Below are positions 26,091 to 36,464 of a DNA stretch of 64,000 bases, piece after piece. The first letter of the stretch is position 1, and each line of letters starts with the position of its first letter. This DNA comes from Enterococcus nangangensis. GTDB lineage: Bacteria > Bacillota > Bacilli > Lactobacillales > Enterococcaceae. The notes beneath the pieces are model-generated. The model worked only from the letters and a program-made list of their open reading frames with translations, did no database searches and was not told the DNA's origin. The position numbers and the translations under genes were made by a program. The stretch is taken from NCBI RefSeq assembly GCF_005405245.1, contig NZ_BJDR01000002.1, positions 62,001 through 126,000 on the forward strand, given 5' to 3'.

Positions 26091-26141
26091 AGAAGCGCCA
26101 AAAAAGAGGATTCCTTACTAGGAGTCGTCTTTTTCGCCGCC
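26091..26141 (-). terminator. Weak intercistronic hairpin between ecfT and truA
   Basis: On the minus strand an interrupted stem (AAAGA-GA-TCC with GGA-TC-TCTTT) is followed by six T residues. It may partly terminate ecfT transcripts before truA. Confidence 0.4.
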
Positions 26142-26151
26142 TCTTAAACTT

Positions 26152-26949
26152 TTAACTACGTAAAAAATATAAGCCAACGGTTACGAGGGCCAACACCACT
26201 AAACTTAAGGTATCGGCTAGTTGCCAATGTAAGACGCGATACTTCGTCCGTCCTTCGCCCCCTTGATAGCCCCGCGCTTCCATGGCGGTGGCTAAATCTT
26301 CCGCCCGGTTAAAGCTAGAGACAAATAAAGGAATCAACAGCGGCACGATGGCCCGCATCCGTTGCACCAAACCACCTTCACTGAAGTCGACACCCCGAGC
26401 TCGTTGCGCATTCATAATCTTTTCCGTTTCATCCATTAAAGTCGGCACAAAACGTAAAGCAATAGACAACATTAAGGACACTTCATGCACTGGAAAGCGA
26501 ATCACTTTTAAGGGGCGCAATAAATATTCAATCGCATCCGACAAAGAAAGAGGTGCTGTCGTTAAGGTTAATAACGTCGAGATGAAAATAATTAACACGA
26601 AGCGACAGAAAATCAACGCACCGTTAATTAAACCATATTCAGAAATAGCAAAGATGCCCCAACTAAAGTAAGTCTTTCCACCACGAGCAAAGAGCACTTG
26701 CAGTGCTACCGTAAACAAAATCAGCCAAATTAACGGCCGGACACCTCGTAAAAAGAAACCAAAATCTATTTTTGATAAGACGATGGCCCCTAAGGTAAAG
26801 CCCGCCATTAACAAGTAGCTTTGCCAGTTATTAGCAAAAAAGATAATAATAATGTAGTAAAAGCTCCCGATTAACTTCGCCCGCGGATCCAAGCGGTGAA
26901 TCAAGGAATCCCCAGGTAAGAAGCGTCCCAGTAATAATTTATTCATCAT
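26152..26949 (-). CDS. ecfT: ECF transporter transmembrane protein EcfT
   Basis: 265 residues from the ATG 8 bases after GCAGG (a second ATG follows directly). EcfT is the shared membrane scaffold of group II ECF vitamin transporters. Hydrophobic segments and the two coupling helices with Ala-Arg-Gly/Ala-X-Gly type motifs are visible ([10 protein letters not shown] and [18 protein letters not shown]). The N-terminal [17 protein letters not shown] is typical. It overlaps ecfA2 by 11 bases. No substrate-binding S component is adjacent; these are usually scattered. Confidence 0.93.
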   Translation of the reverse strand: MMNKLLLGRFLPGDSLIHRLDPRAKLIGSFYYIIIIFFANNWQSYLLMAGFTLGAIVLSKIDFGFFLRGVRPLIWLILFTVALQVLFARGGKTYFSWGIFAISEYGLINGALIFCRFVLIIFISTLLTLTTAPLSLSDAIEYLLRPLKVIRFPVHEVSLMLSIALRFVPTLMDETEKIMNAQRARGVDFSEGGLVQRMRAIVPLLIPLFVSSFNRAEDLATAMEARGYQGGEGRTKYRVLHWQLADTLSLVVLALVTVGLYFLRS

Positions 26950-27811
26950 GGGCCGCACCTGCTTTCAAATCTGTCGCTAGAACGTCTGCGAGCTCTTCGG
27001 CAGTTAGGGGAAAGCTAGCCGTTTGCCAGCCTTTAGCCGCTAACTGCAAAGCAAAATCTGTCGCTTGCGGCAAACCTAATTGCTTCTCTTTTAAAAAGTT
27101 GACTTCTTGGAAAATTTCTTGCGGCGTACCGTCTTTCACCAAGTGTCCTTTTTCCAACACTAAAACGTGATCAGCGTAATTGGCGACATCATCCATTAAA
27201 TGGGTCACTAAGACAATCGTTAAGTTTTTCTCCCGGTGTAAACGCCAAAACATTTCCATCATTTCCTTGCGACCGGCCGGATCAAGGCCGGCGGTTGGTT
27301 CATCTAAGACGATGACTTCTGGTTCCATCGCCAAGACACCCGCAATCGCCACCCGGCGCATTTGGCCCCCGGAAAGTTCAAAAGGTGAGCGATCCATGTA
27401 GCTTTCATCTAAACCGACTAGTTCTAACATTTTGGCGGCTAGCGCCCGACCTTCTTCAGGGGTTGCACCAAAGTTTTTTGGCCCAAAAGCAATATCTAGC
27501 GCCACCGTTTCATCAAAAAGTTGCGCTTCGGGAAATTGAAAAACAATCCCCACCTTTTTGCGGACCGGCTTTAAGTTTTTATTATCCGTCGTGGGGGTAA
27601 TCACTCGCTCCCCAATGGTTACTGTACCAGCTGTTGGTTTTACTAAAGCATTTAAATGTTGTAACAAGGTGGATTTGCCACTACCTGTATGACCAATCAA
27701 AGCCGTATAAGAACCATCTTTAATTTGTAAGTTTAAATCATACAACGCCCGCTCTTGAAAAGGTGTGCCGGCTTGGTAGGTATAGTCTACTTTTTGGAAA
27801 GTGATGTCCAT
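26939..27811 (-). CDS. ecfA2: ECF transporter ATP-binding protein EcfA2
   Basis: 290 residues from [13 protein letters not shown]; a GTG two codons earlier is equally well spaced. One of two ATPases powering the ECF vitamin/cofactor transporter. Walker [10 protein letters not shown] (about 40-48), Q-loop [13 protein letters not shown], signature [13 protein letters not shown], Walker [13 protein letters not shown], and H-loop VTHLMDDV. Start overlaps the end of ecfA1 by about 25 bases, so the pair is translationally coupled. The C-terminal tail ends [17 protein letters not shown]. Confidence 0.93.
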   Translation of the reverse strand: MDITFQKVDYTYQAGTPFQERALYDLNLQIKDGSYTALIGHTGSGKSTLLQHLNALVKPTAGTVTIGERVITPTTDNKNLKPVRKKVGIVFQFPEAQLFDETVALDIAFGPKNFGATPEEGRALAAKMLELVGLDESYMDRSPFELSGGQMRRVAIAGVLAMEPEVIVLDEPTAGLDPAGRKEMMEMFWRLHREKNLTIVLVTHLMDDVANYADHVLVLEKGHLVKDGTPQEIFQEVNFLKEKQLGLPQATDFALQLAAKGWQTASFPLTAEELADVLATDLKAGAAHDE

Positions 27812-28626
27812 AGCCACTCCGCCATCCTTTCTGTTGTTAAATATTCTTGCGGCACGCTGATCCCCCGTTTTTTTAGGGCCGCTTTTAACTTTTCGGGAAA
27901 AGGTAAGTCTAAGCCTAACTCAATTAACTCTTCACCATAAGAAAAAATTTTTTCCGGCTTGCCTTCTAAAGCTACTGCGCCGTCTTTAATCACTAAGACG
28001 CGGTTAGCGTGGGCCGCTTCGTCAATGTCATGGGTGATGGAAATCACGGTTAATTGCGCTTCTTCTTTGATTTGGCGAATCGTTTCAATAACTTCTTTCC
28101 GGCCTTTAGGATCCAACATACTGGTGGCTTCATCTAAAATAATAATTTTAGGCCGTAACGCTACCACCCCAGCAATGGCGACCCGTTGTTTTTGCCCACC
28201 GGAAAGCCGTGCGGGTTCTCGCTTGGCAAAGTCCGTCATCCGCACTTTAGCTAAAGCGTCCGTAACGCGCGCCACCATTTCAGCCCGCGGAATTCCTTGG
28301 TTTTCTAAACCAAAGGCCACATCATCTTCCACTGTGGCCCCCACAAATTGATTATCGGGATTTTGAAAAACCATCCCCACTTGCCGGCGTAACTCCCAAA
28401 GATTTTCTTCGGTTAAAAGGGTATCAAATATTTTAACTTCACCCCTCAAAGGGGCAATCAAACCATTGATGGCTTTAGCGGAAGTTGATTTACCACTACC
28501 GTTGGGTCCTACGATGGCGACCCATTCTCCTTCTTCAATCTGAAATGATAAATCGTTTAAGGCCCGCTCTTGATCTTCACCAGCATATTGGTAAACTAAG
28601 TGGGCTAACTCGACTGCTGTCGTCAC
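27787..28626 (-). CDS. ecfA1: ECF transporter ATP-binding protein EcfA1
   Basis: 279 residues from GTG behind AAGGTGG. First gene of the ecf module. Walker [10 protein letters not shown] (about 40-48), Q-loop [23 protein letters not shown] (typical for EcfA1), signature [13 protein letters not shown], Walker [13 protein letters not shown] and H-loop ITHDIDEA. It forms a heterodimer with EcfA2 on EcfT. It follows the ribosomal alpha operon, from which a branched terminator separates it. Confidence 0.93.
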   Translation of the reverse strand: MTTAVELAHLVYQYAGEDQERALNDLSFQIEEGEWVAIVGPNGSGKSTSAKAINGLIAPLRGEVKIFDTLLTEENLWELRRQVGMVFQNPDNQFVGATVEDDVAFGLENQGIPRAEMVARVTDALAKVRMTDFAKREPARLSGGQKQRVAIAGVVALRPKIIILDEATSMLDPKGRKEVIETIRQIKEEAQLTVISITHDIDEAAHANRVLVIKDGAVALEGKPEKIFSYGEELIELGLDLPFPEKLKAALKKRGISVPQEYLTTERMAEWLWTSLSKK

Positions 28627-28776
28627 GGATCCACCTTCTTTCTTATTCCTACTAACACTATCAAAAAACGCTTAAATTTTCAATCATTCCAAATGCTTTC
28701 GCGAAAATTTACACGTTGATTTCATAAGCTACTTTTGTTGTCTTTCCAAGCTTGTCTTGACACCTTTTGAAAAGAT

Positions 28777-28865
28777 AAAAAAAACACCTTATGATGAGTG
28801 CTGACTCCCTAAGGCAACCTTAGGGAGTAGCAACGAGCTAGACTAGGATTTCTCCATCATCATAA
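28777..28865 (-). terminator. Branched terminator of the ribosomal alpha operon
   Basis: On the minus strand an outer 9-bp stem (TTATGATGA, 28865-28857, with TCATCATAA, 28797-28789) encloses a perfect 11-bp hairpin (ACTCCCTAAGG-TTG-CCTTAGGGAGT, 28828-28804), and eight T residues follow at 28784-28777. The rest of 28627-28901 shows no gene. Confidence 0.75.
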
Positions 28866-28901
28866 CACTCAGAAGAATCATCATAAAAGTGATGCAAAAA
28901 A

Positions 28902-29285
28902 CTATTTGACAAATTCTAAGATAACCATTGGTGCAGCATCGCCGCGACGTGGTTCGGTCTTTAAGATACGAGTGTATCCACCTTGACGTTCAGTGTAACG
29001 AGGAGCAAGATCAGCAAACAACTTTTGTAAAGCTGTTTCAATCACAACTACTTCATTTTCTTCCCGAACATCAGCAATTTCATTGCGGACAAACGCTGCC
29101 GCTTGACGACGAGCGTGTAAATCGCCACGTTTACCTAATGTAATCATCTTGTCTGCTAACGAACGAACTTCTTTAGCGCGAGCTTCAGTCGTTACGATAC
29201 GTTCGTTAATGATAAGGTCGGTTGTTAAGTCACGCAACATTGCCTTACGTTGGCTAGATGTGCGTCCTAATTTACGGTAACCCAC
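28902..29285 (-). CDS. rplQ: 50S ribosomal protein L17
   Basis: 127 residues starting [25 protein letters not shown], the typical L17 start. L17 sits near the peptide exit tunnel of the large subunit. Last gene of the alpha operon, 24 bases after rpoA, followed by the branched terminator. Confidence 0.97.
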   Translation of the reverse strand: MGYRKLGRTSSQRKAMLRDLTTDLIINERIVTTEARAKEVRSLADKMITLGKRGDLHARRQAAAFVRNEIADVREENEVVVIETALQKLFADLAPRYTERQGGYTRILKTEPRRGDAAPMVILEFVK

Positions 29286-29309
29286 TTGTACGTACCTCCT
29301 TTGGTTAAA

Positions 29310-30248
29310 TTAATCGTCTTTACGTAAGCCTAAACCTAATTCATGCAATTTAGCCTTCACTTCTTCCAGAGATTTCCGTCCGAGGTTACGAACTTTAATC
29401 ATTTCTGGTTCAGACTTGTTGGTTAATTCTTGCACGGTATTAATGCCGGCCCGTTTCAAACAATTATAAGAGCGAACGGAAAGATCCAACTCTTCGATGG
29501 TCATTTCCAACATTTTCTCTTTTTGTGTTTCTTCTTTTTCTACCATGATTTCAGCATTCTTAGCTTCATCCGTTAAATTAACGAAGATGTCTAAGTGTTC
29601 CGTCATGATTTTCGCAGCTAAGCTTAAGGCTTCTTGCGGAATAATGGAACCATCTGTCCAAATTTCCATCGTCAACTTATCGAAATCATCCCGATGACCT
29701 ACCCGTGTAGTTTCTACTTGGTAGTTCACGCGACGAATCGGCGTATAGATAGAATCCACTGGAAGGACACCAATTGGCATATCTTCTTTTTTGTTTTCGT
29801 CAGCTTGAACGTAACCACGTCCAGGATTAACGGTTAAACGTGCGTGGAAATTCGCACCGTCAGCTACGCTACAAATGTAAAGATCTTTATTCAAGATCTC
29901 AACGTCACTGTCTACGATAATATCGCCAGCTGTTACGTTAGCTGGACCATTAATATCGATTTCAAGGGTTTTTTCTTCTTGTGCATAAAGTTTTAACGCT
30001 AATCCTTTAATATTTAAAATGATTTGCGTTACGTCTTCACGAACACCAGCGACAGTGGAGAACTCGTGTAATACACCATCGATTTGTAAGTTCGTAATCG
30101 CAGCTCCTGGCAAAGAAGAAAGTAAAATACGACGTAGAGAGTTTCCTAATGTAGTCCCATAACCTCTCTCAAGCGGTTCAACCACGAACTTGCCATAATC
30201 TTTTTCTTCATCAATTTTCGCGATTCTTGGTTTTTCAAATTCAATCAT
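29310..30248 (-). CDS. rpoA: RNA polymerase alpha subunit
   Basis: 312 residues. N-terminal dimerisation domain ([29 protein letters not shown]), linker near 228-245, and the C-terminal domain that contacts UP elements and activators ([28 protein letters not shown]...[16 protein letters not shown]). It nucleates core polymerase assembly. Standard position between rpsK and rplQ. A hairpin (AAACG...CGTTT with an inner GAACA/TGTTC stem) lies in the 77-base gap behind rpsK and may affect its translation or mRNA processing. Confidence 0.97.
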   Translation of the reverse strand: MIEFEKPRIAKIDEEKDYGKFVVEPLERGYGTTLGNSLRRILLSSLPGAAITNLQIDGVLHEFSTVAGVREDVTQIILNIKGLALKLYAQEEKTLEIDINGPANVTAGDIIVDSDVEILNKDLYICSVADGANFHARLTVNPGRGYVQADENKKEDMPIGVLPVDSIYTPIRRVNYQVETTRVGHRDDFDKLTMEIWTDGSIIPQEALSLAAKIMTEHLDIFVNLTDEAKNAEIMVEKEETQKEKMLEMTIEELDLSVRSYNCLKRAGINTVQELTNKSEPEMIKVRNLGRKSLEEVKAKLHELGLGLRKDD

Positions 30249-30325
30249 TCTTATCCTATACCCCTTTCAAAACGAACAGTGTCTTGTTCAATGACGTTTC
30301 AAGTTTTCTCAAAAGGGAGCGCACA

Positions 30326-30715
30326 TTAAACACGACGGCGTTTTGGAGGGCGGCATCCGTTATGAGGAACTGGGGTGACGTCACGAATTGCGGTCACTTC
30401 TAAACCAGTTGCTTGTAAAGAACGAATGGCAGCTTCACGACCAGCACCTGGTCCCTTAACTGTTACTTCAACAGATTTCAAGCCATGCTCCATTGCAGCT
30501 TTTGAAGCTGTTTCTGCAGCCATTTGGGCAGCGAATGGTGTAGATTTCTTGCTACCTTTAAAACCTAACGCACCAGCTGATGACCATGCCAAGGCGTTTC
30601 CATGAACGTCCGTAATCATGATAATTGTATTGTTGAAAGTGGAATGGATATGAGCCACACCAGCTTCAATATTTTTTTTCACACGGCGTTTACGACTAAC
30701 TTTCTTTTGTGCCAT
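30326..30715 (-). CDS. rpsK: 30S ribosomal protein S11
   Basis: 129 residues with the S11 core ([47 protein letters not shown]) and C-terminal [18 protein letters not shown]. It is part of the 30S platform near the mRNA exit, in its usual place between rpsM and rpoA. Confidence 0.97.
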   Translation of the reverse strand: MAQKKVSRKRRVKKNIEAGVAHIHSTFNNTIIMITDVHGNALAWSSAGALGFKGSKKSTPFAAQMAAETASKAAMEHGLKSVEVTVKGPGAGREAAIRSLQATGLEVTAIRDVTPVPHNGCRPPKRRRV

Positions 30716-30738
30716 GAATGACTAACCTCCTTCACTGA

Positions 30739-31104
30739 TTATTTTTTCTTACCTGCGATTGCGCGTGCTGGACCCTTACGAGTGCGCGCGTTGTTTTTCG
30801 TGTTTTGTCCACGAACAGGCAAGCCACGACGATGACGAATGCCACGGTATGAACCAATTTCCATCAAACGTTTGATGTTTAAGTTCACTTCACGACGAAG
30901 GTCACCTTCGACTTTAAGTTTATCCACTTCAGCACGGATAGCGTCTGTTTGTTCGTTCGTTAAATCGCGAACGCGAATATCTTCAGACACTCCAGCATTT
31001 TTTAAGATAGCTTTAGCGGTTGTATCGCCGATTCCGAAAATATAAGTTAGGGAAACGACTACACGTTTTTCACGAGGAATATCTACTCCTGCAATACGAG
31101 CCAT
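30739..31104 (-). CDS. rpsM: 30S ribosomal protein S13
   Basis: 121 residues starting [26 protein letters not shown], with the basic tail [15 protein letters not shown]13 lies in the 30S head and touches the tRNAs and the large subunit. It follows rpmJ by 17 bases. Confidence 0.97.
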   Translation of the reverse strand: MARIAGVDIPREKRVVVSLTYIFGIGDTTAKAILKNAGVSEDIRVRDLTNEQTDAIRAEVDKLKVEGDLRREVNLNIKRLMEIGSYRGIRHRRGLPVRGQNTKNNARTRKGPARAIAGKKK

Positions 31105-31121
31105 TAAGACTACACCTCCTA

Positions 31122-31238
31122 TTAACCTTGACGTTGTTTATGTTTTGGATTTGCTGGGCAAATTACCATAACCCGTCCTTTACGACGAATTACTTTACAA
31201 TGTTCGCACATTGGTTTAACTGATGGTCTTACTTTCAT
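31122..31238 (-). CDS. rpmJ: 50S ribosomal protein L36
   Basis: A 38-residue gene on the minus strand: ATG at 31238, TAA at 31122-31124, preceded by TTAGGAGG. Product begins [20 protein letters not shown] and ends NPKHKQRQG. The zinc-binding C-x2-C...C...H pattern (Cys11, Cys14, Cys27, His33) shows the zinc-containing form. Its place between infA and rpsM is the conserved one. Confidence 0.95.
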   Translation of the reverse strand: MKVRPSVKPMCEHCKVIRRKGRVMVICPANPKHKQRQG

Positions 31239-31272
31239 TGATGTTTACCTCCTAAAGATTTACGGAGTACAA

Positions 31273-31491
31273 TTATTTAAAGCGATAGGTGATGCGACCG
31301 CGAGACAAGTCATATGGCGACAATTCCACAGTAACCTTATCACCAGGTAAAATCCGAATGTAGTGCATCCGAATCTTGCCGGAAACATGCGCTAAAACCA
31401 CGTGGCCATTTTCCAATTCCACTTTAAACATTGCATTCGGCAAAGTTTCCACGACTGTTCCTTCGATTTCGATCATATCATCTTTTGCCAC
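31273..31491 (-). CDS. infA: Translation initiation factor IF-1
   Basis: 72 residues from a GTG 8 bases after AAGGAGG, giving [22 protein letters not shown]; the longer open frame includes the ribosome-binding site. IF-1 is an OB-fold protein that binds the 30S A site during initiation. A promoter lies about 125 bases upstream, so infA and the genes behind it can be transcribed apart from the main superoperon. Confidence 0.96.
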   Translation of the reverse strand: MAKDDMIEIEGTVVETLPNAMFKVELENGHVVLAHVSGKIRMHYIRILPGDKVTVELSPYDLSRGRITYRFK

Positions 31492-31614
31492 GCATAGTAC
31501 CTCCTTGAAGTTGTTTCGTATTTCCACACGATAAAACGGCGAAAGCCTCTGCTCTCACCTGAAAACATTTTTCAAAACCTACTCTTAAGAAAACTCTTAA
31601 AGTCGGACTGATAT

Positions 31615-31643
31615 AGTCTACCACAACTGCGGTGTTTTGGCAA
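31615..31643 (-). promoter_or_regulatory. Internal promoter before infA
   Basis: On the minus strand: TTGCCA (31643-31638), 17-base spacer ending in TGG (extended -10), TAGACT (31620-31615). It lies just after adk in the only long gap of the ribosomal cluster (31492-31674), which has no other feature of note. Confidence 0.7.
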
Positions 31644-31674
31644 GAGCGGACCAACTTACTAAGCTTTGGCAATA

Positions 31675-32322
31675 CTAAGCTTCAATGATTTTTTCAACAT
31701 CCACGAAAACATCTTGAATGTCGCGGTCGCCATCTACTTCGTGCAAAAGATCTTTCGCTTTGTAATAAGCTAAGATGGGTTGAGAATTTTTAACGTTAAT
31801 CGCTAAACGATTCTTAACCGTTTCTGGCTTGTCATCTTCTCTTTGGAAAAATTCATGGCCGCCACAACGATCACAAGTGCCTTCCACTTTTGGTGGATTA
31901 AACAATTTATGATAAGTCGCGCCACACGTCTTACAAATGAACCGTCCAGCTAGACGATCTACTAAGACATCTTCTTTCACATTGATATCAATGACTGCGT
32001 CAATCTTTTTGCCAAGTTCAGCTAAGATACCATCTAAAGCTTCAGCTTGCTCGATTGTTCTTGGGAAACCATCTAACAAGAACCCAACTTCGGTATCCTT
32101 CTCTGCTAAACGCTCTTTGACGATTCCATTGGTAATTTCATCTGGAACCAAAGCGCCTTGATCAATAAAAGACTTAGCTTTTAGGCCCATTGCTGTGCCT
32201 TTAGCCATTGCTGCCCGAAACATATCACCGGTGGAAATATGGGGAAAACCATATTTGTCGATAATTTTTTCGGCTTGTGTTCCCTTACCTGCACCAGGCA
32301 GCCCCATTAAAATGAGGTTCAT
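31675..32322 (-). CDS. adk: Adenylate kinase
   Basis: 215 residues from the ATG after TAGGAGG, beginning [16 protein letters not shown] (P-loop). It interconverts ATP, AMP and ADP. The LID domain has four zinc-binding cysteines (CKTCGATYH...CDRCGG), typical of Gram-positive Adk. It follows secY by 57 bases as in most Firmicutes. Confidence 0.97.
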   Translation of the reverse strand: MNLILMGLPGAGKGTQAEKIIDKYGFPHISTGDMFRAAMAKGTAMGLKAKSFIDQGALVPDEITNGIVKERLAEKDTEVGFLLDGFPRTIEQAEALDGILAELGKKIDAVIDINVKEDVLVDRLAGRFICKTCGATYHKLFNPPKVEGTCDRCGGHEFFQREDDKPETVKNRLAINVKNSQPILAYYKAKDLLHEVDGDRDIQDVFVDVEKIIEA

Positions 32323-32379
32323 AAGTAACCCTCCTAGAAACGTGAGAATGGTGTTGGAGAAAATCTCCAACACACTTTC

Positions 32380-33681
32380 TTACTGATTGATGAAGCCCAC
32401 GTATTGGCGCTTCAATAGTAGTCCTTCTAGTTGTTTAGCGGTTTCCAATGCCACCCCAATGACGATTAACAAACTTGTCCCACCTAAACCGATGGAAGAA
32501 GGCAAGTTAAACAACATTTGAGCGATAATTGGGATAATCGCAATCGCTCCTAAAAATACTGAACCGACTGTAGAAAGCCGCATCAATAAATGAGAAACGT
32601 AATCTTCGGTTCCTTTACCTGGCCGCACACTTGGAATATAGCTTCCTTGCTTCGTTAAGTTTTCCGCTAATTTCTCAGGGTTTACTTGGACGAAAGCATA
32701 GAAGAAAGTGAAGGCCACGATTAAAACGGTATATAACACCGCTCCAGGAATCGTTGAATAATCAAAAATAGTATTGAGGGTGTTGTACCACCCAGCACCA
32801 CTATATTTTGTTTGGAAAAATTGCAAAATAGCATTTGGCGTGGAGATGAACGAACTAGCGAAGATTACTGGAATAACGCCGGCAGCATTTACTTTTAATG
32901 GTAAATAACTGTTGGCAGCCGCACCAGCAGAGCGCTTCGTATATTGGATAGGAATTTTCCGTTCCGCTTGTTGGACGAAAGTTGTTACAGTAACAATCAA
33001 GACAACAGCGACCACTAAGATTACTGCATAAACAATATTCAAAGGAATCTCTGAACTAGAAACGTTAATGAACATATTTTCAAACAAATCAGCAATAGAA
33101 TGGGGTAAACGAGAGATAATCCCAGCAAAAATGAGCAAGGAAACACCGTTACCGACACCTTTATCCGTAATTTGTTCGCCAATCCAAGTCACAAATAAAG
33201 TCCCAGCCGTTAAGATTAAACCAATGACGACATAACTCCCCACTGATTCATCTTTCACTAACTGATAACTAGACCCTAACGCATTAAATCCAGCGGTTAA
33301 CCCAATGGATTGAATGAACCCTAACACGAGTGTTAAGTAACGCGTTGCTTGGTTAAGTTTTTTACGACCAACTTCCCCTTGTTTTTCCCACTCAACAAAC
33401 TTCGGTACGATATCCATCTGTAACAGTTGGATAACGATACTAGCCGTAATGTAAGGAGAAACCCCCATGGAGAAAATTGAAAATTGCTGCAGGGCGCTTC
33501 CTGATACCAAGTTCAACATATTGAAAAATGGTAAGGAAGCTAATTCGTTCACAGCAGCCGCATTAATCCCTGGAACGGTAATTTGGCTACCAATCCGAAA
33601 GACAAACAAGCACCCAACAGTAAACAAAATTCTTAATCGAATGTCTTTGACTTTAAAAGCATCTTTTAAAAGTTTAAACAT
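32380..33681 (-). CDS. secY: Protein translocase subunit SecY
   Basis: 433 residues with ten predicted membrane helices, the channel of the Sec translocon. Typical segments: FRIGSQITVPGIN, FSIFSMGVSPYITASIVIQLLQMD, GIGLVTWIGEQ-like TWIGEQITDKGVGNGVSLLIF and NPEKLAENLTKQGSYIPSVRPGK. It overlaps the rplO stop by one base (TAATG), so the two are translationally coupled. Confidence 0.97.
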   Translation of the reverse strand: MFKLLKDAFKVKDIRLRILFTVGCLFVFRIGSQITVPGINAAAVNELASLPFFNMLNLVSGSALQQFSIFSMGVSPYITASIVIQLLQMDIVPKFVEWEKQGEVGRKKLNQATRYLTLVLGFIQSIGLTAGFNALGSSYQLVKDESVGSYVVIGLILTAGTLFVTWIGEQITDKGVGNGVSLLIFAGIISRLPHSIADLFENMFINVSSSEIPLNIVYAVILVVAVVLIVTVTTFVQQAERKIPIQYTKRSAGAAANSYLPLKVNAAGVIPVIFASSFISTPNAILQFFQTKYSGAGWYNTLNTIFDYSTIPGAVLYTVLIVAFTFFYAFVQVNPEKLAENLTKQGSYIPSVRPGKGTEDYVSHLLMRLSTVGSVFLGAIAIIPIIAQMLFNLPSSIGLGGTSLLIVIGVALETAKQLEGLLLKRQYVGFINQ

Positions 33682-34121
33682 TAGATCACCTCGATTGATC
33701 CACCGTGAGCTTCAATCGCTTCTTTGGCAGCTGCAGAGAATTTAGCTGCTTTCACAGTTAATTTTCTTTCGAGTTGTCCATTAGCTAAAATTTTAATTCC
33801 AGCTTTTGCGTCTTTGATGTAACCAGCTTCGATTAAAGCAGTAGCATCGACTTCTGCTCCGTCTTCAAAGCGATTTAACACGTCAAAGTTAACGATTGCA
33901 TATTCTTTACGATTGATGTTTGTAAAGCCACGTTTTGGTAAAGTACGGAACAATGGTGTTTGTCCACCTTCGAATCCTAAACGTACTCCGCCGCCAGAAC
34001 GAGCTTTTTGCCCCTTTTGACCACGACCACTAGTTTTACCGTTACCAGAAGAAGTTCCGCGACCAACACGATTACGTACTTGACGAGAGCCTTCTGCAGG
34101 TTTCAATTCATGAAGTTTCAT
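33681..34121 (-). CDS. rplO: 50S ribosomal protein L15
   Basis: 146 residues; glycine- and arginine-rich N terminus ([19 protein letters not shown]) followed by the folded C-terminal domain. It assembles late into the 50S subunit. The spc-operon order rpsE-rpmD-rplO-secY is kept. Confidence 0.97.
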   Translation of the reverse strand: MKLHELKPAEGSRQVRNRVGRGTSSGNGKTSGRGQKGQKARSGGGVRLGFEGGQTPLFRTLPKRGFTNINRKEYAIVNFDVLNRFEDGAEVDATALIEAGYIKDAKAGIKILANGQLERKLTVKAAKFSAAAKEAIEAHGGSIEVI

Positions 34122-34156
34122 TGATTTGGCACCTCCTTAACTTAAATCGTTTCTAA

Positions 34157-34339
34157 TTATTTAACTTCTTCAACGTCCACTAAGTGAGAAATAGTATTAA
34201 CCATACCTTTGATGGCTACGTTGTCAGGTTTAACTACGCTACTATTAATTTTCGTTAAGCCTAAAGCTTTAACGGTATCACGTTGGTTTTGAGGACGTCC
34301 AATAATACTGCGTTTTAAAGTAATTTTTAATTCAGCCAT
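34157..34339 (-). CDS. rpmD: 50S ribosomal protein L30
   Basis: 60 residues starting [28 protein letters not shown], the L30 signature. A small 50S protein located between rpsE and rplO as usual. Confidence 0.96.
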   Translation of the reverse strand: MAELKITLKRSIIGRPQNQRDTVKALGLTKINSSVVKPDNVAIKGMVNTISHLVDVEEVK

Positions 34340-34353
34340 GATTGTAGTCCTCC

Positions 34354-34854
34354 TTATCCGATTAATTCGTCAACAGATTTGCCACGTAAAGCCGCAACAT
34401 CTTCTGCCCGTTTTAATTGTTTCAAACCATCAACAGTTGCACGAACAACGTTGATTGGTGTATTAGAGCCTAGTGATTTACTTGTCACATCAGCAACACC
34501 TGCAAGTTCCATGATTGCCCGCACTGGTCCACCAGCAGCAACTCCAGAACCGGCTACCGCAGGTTTGATTAAGATGCGTCCGCCACCGAAGATACCGATT
34601 GCTTCGTGAGGGATTGTAGAACCAACCATTGGCACTTCTACGAGATTTTTCTTCGCATCTTCGATTGCTTTTCTAATAGCTTCTGGCACTTCTTGTGCTT
34701 TACCAGTACCAAAACCTACGTGGCCGTTACGGTCACCCACGACAACTAAAGCAGCGAAACGTAAACGACGTCCACCTTTAACAACTTTAGTAACGCGGTT
34801 GATGGCTACGACGCGATCTTCTAATTCCAAATGCTTTGAATCAATATAAGCCAT
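34354..34854 (-). CDS. rpsE: 30S ribosomal protein S5
   Basis: 166 residues with the double-stranded-RNA-binding-like N-terminal half ([28 protein letters not shown]) and [31 protein letters not shown]5 takes part in decoding accuracy and mRNA unwinding at the entry site. The loop around VVKGGRR is where spectinomycin-resistance changes occur in other bacteria; it looks wild type. Confidence 0.97.
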   Translation of the reverse strand: MAYIDSKHLELEDRVVAINRVTKVVKGGRRLRFAALVVVGDRNGHVGFGTGKAQEVPEAIRKAIEDAKKNLVEVPMVGSTIPHEAIGIFGGGRILIKPAVAGSGVAAGGPVRAIMELAGVADVTSKSLGSNTPINVVRATVDGLKQLKRAEDVAALRGKSVDELIG

Positions 34855-34874
34855 GAATGGTGTTCCTCCTTCTC

Positions 34875-35231
34875 CTAAAATTCTAGTCCGTTTTGGCGAG
34901 CAGCTTCAGCTAAAGCAGCTACACGGCCATGATATAAATATCCGCCACGGTCAAAGACAACAGCTTTAACGCCTTTTTCAGTACCACGTTCAGCGATTAA
35001 TTTACCAACGGCTGCTGCTTGTTCTGATTTATTTCCTTCAGAAATTGTCTTATCTAAGGAAGAGGCACTTGCTAGCGTCACACCCGCTACGTCATCAATT
35101 AATTGAGCGTAGATGTTTGTATTAGAACGGAAAACATTTAAGCGTGGGCACTCTGCAGTACCAGAGATTTTGTTACGAACACGTACATGTCTTTTTTGAC
35201 GTGTTTTATTTTTATCTGGTTTAGTAATCAC
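34875..35231 (-). CDS. rplR: 50S ribosomal protein L18
   Basis: 118 residues from the second GTG, giving [24 protein letters not shown]; the first in-frame GTG overlaps the AGAGG site. L18 binds 5S rRNA. C-terminal [26 protein letters not shown] is conserved. Confidence 0.95.
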   Translation of the reverse strand: MITKPDKNKTRQKRHVRVRNKISGTAECPRLNVFRSNTNIYAQLIDDVAGVTLASASSLDKTISEGNKSEQAAAVGKLIAERGTEKGVKAVVFDRGGYLYHGRVAALAEAARQNGLEF

Positions 35232-35263
35232 AATTTTCACCTCTTTAAATTAGTTATGCTGCT

Positions 35264-35800
35264 CTATTTACCAGTTTTACCTTCTTTACGACGTACGTAT
35301 TCACCGACATAGCGAATACCTTTGCCTTTATAAGGTTCAGGAGCACGAACGCTGCGGATATTAGCAGCTAATTCGCCAACAGCTTCTTTAGAAATACCTT
35401 TAACCACCACTTGAGTGTTAGCAGGTACTTCAATGGTAATACCAGCTGGTGGAACGATTTCAACTGGATGAGAGTAACCAACGCTAAGAACTAATTTAGT
35501 TCCTTGCAATTGGGCACGATACCCAACCCCTTGAAGTTCCAAAGCTTTTTGGAAACCTTCGGAAACCCCAACAACCATGTTGTTGAAGACAGCCCGAGTA
35601 GTTCCGTGGATTGTTTTCATTTCTTTTTCGTCGTTAGGACGAGTAAATGTTACGACGTTACCGTCAATATTGATTCCAATTTCAGACGCAAAAGTACGTG
35701 TTAATTCTCCTTTTGGACCTTTAACAGTAACTTCATGACCATTTTGTGCAACAGTCACGCCTGCAGGAAGTTCAATGATTTTATTCCCGATACGGCTCAC
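35264..35800 (-). CDS. rplF: 50S ribosomal protein L6
   Basis: 178 residues from the GTG 8 bases after AAGGAGG, giving [15 protein letters not shown]; an earlier in-frame GTG lies within the ribosome-binding site. L6 lies near the factor-binding site. C-terminal [25 protein letters not shown] is the L6 signature. Confidence 0.96.
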   Translation of the reverse strand: MSRIGNKIIELPAGVTVAQNGHEVTVKGPKGELTRTFASEIGINIDGNVVTFTRPNDEKEMKTIHGTTRAVFNNMVVGVSEGFQKALELQGVGYRAQLQGTKLVLSVGYSHPVEIVPPAGITIEVPANTQVVVKGISKEAVGELAANIRSVRAPEPYKGKGIRYVGEYVRRKEGKTGK

Positions 35801-35827
35801 TAATGACACCTCCTTAAAATGTAAGAA

Positions 35828-36226
35828 TTACCAAACGTAGGCGAGAACTTCGCCACCAGTATTTTTTTCACGAGCTTCTTTATCAGTGATCACACCTTCA
35901 GAAGTTGAGATGATTGCGATTCCTAGACCATTTAATACTTTAGGGACTTCGTTAGCTTTAACGTAAACCCGTAAGCCTGGTTTAGAAATACGTTTAAGAT
36001 TAGTGATGACACGTTCATCGTTACGACCATATTTCAAAAAGACGCGGATGATACCTTGTTTGTCATCTTCGATATATTCAACATCTTTAATAAAACCTTC
36101 ACGTTTTAAGATTTCAGCGATGTCACGTTTAATTTTGGAAGCAGGTACTTCTAAAGATTCGTGTTTCACCATGTTGGCATTACGAATGCGTGTTAGAAAA
36201 TCTGCAATTGGATCTGTCATGACCAT
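35828..36226 (-). CDS. rpsH: 30S ribosomal protein S8
   Basis: 132 residues starting [20 protein letters not shown]8 binds the central domain of 16S rRNA and in E. coli represses the spc operon at the L5 site; whether that holds here is unknown. C-terminal [31 protein letters not shown] is canonical. Confidence 0.97.
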   Translation of the reverse strand: MVMTDPIADFLTRIRNANMVKHESLEVPASKIKRDIAEILKREGFIKDVEYIEDDKQGIIRVFLKYGRNDERVITNLKRISKPGLRVYVKANEVPKVLNGLGIAIISTSEGVITDKEAREKNTGGEVLAYVW

Positions 36227-36260
36227 TTGACGTTTTACCTCCTTTGTGCGTTTTAGTTGA

Positions 36261-36446
36261 TTACCAGCTAGCTTTCTTCACGCCGGGAATTTGTCCTTTA
36301 TAGGCAAGTTCGCGGAAGCAAATACGGCAAAGTCTAAATTTCCGATAAACTGAATGTGGACGTCCGCAACGTTCGCAACGAGTGTACTCTTGTGTTGAGA
36401 ATTTAGCAGGACGTTGGTTCTTAGCAATCATTGATTTTTTAGCCAA
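36261..36446 (-). CDS. rpsZ: 30S ribosomal protein S14, zinc type
   Basis: 61 residues with the zinc pattern CERCGR...CRICF (four cysteines), so this is the short zinc-dependent S14 (type Z), not the longer cysteine-free form. Located between rplE and rpsH. Confidence 0.96.
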   Translation of the reverse strand: MAKKSMIAKNQRPAKFSTQEYTRCERCGRPHSVYRKFRLCRICFRELAYKGQIPGVKKASW

Positions 36447-36464
36447 GTAGTTCGCCTCCCTTTT

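Noticed and set aside
28804-28828. Second T-box riboswitch downstream of rplQ
   Set aside because: The GTTGCTACTCCC stretch recalls leader RNAs, but the T-box core sequence is absent and the element lies behind rplQ with a T run, so a terminator explains it.
31478-31672. 64-codon minus-strand frame between adk and infA
   Set aside because: It overlaps the infA promoter and start, has no ribosome-binding site and no recognisable content; the region is better explained as the infA leader.
34354-34854. Antibiotic-resistance changes in S5, L3, L22 or S10
   Set aside because: The loops where such changes are known look wild type as far as can be judged by eye.
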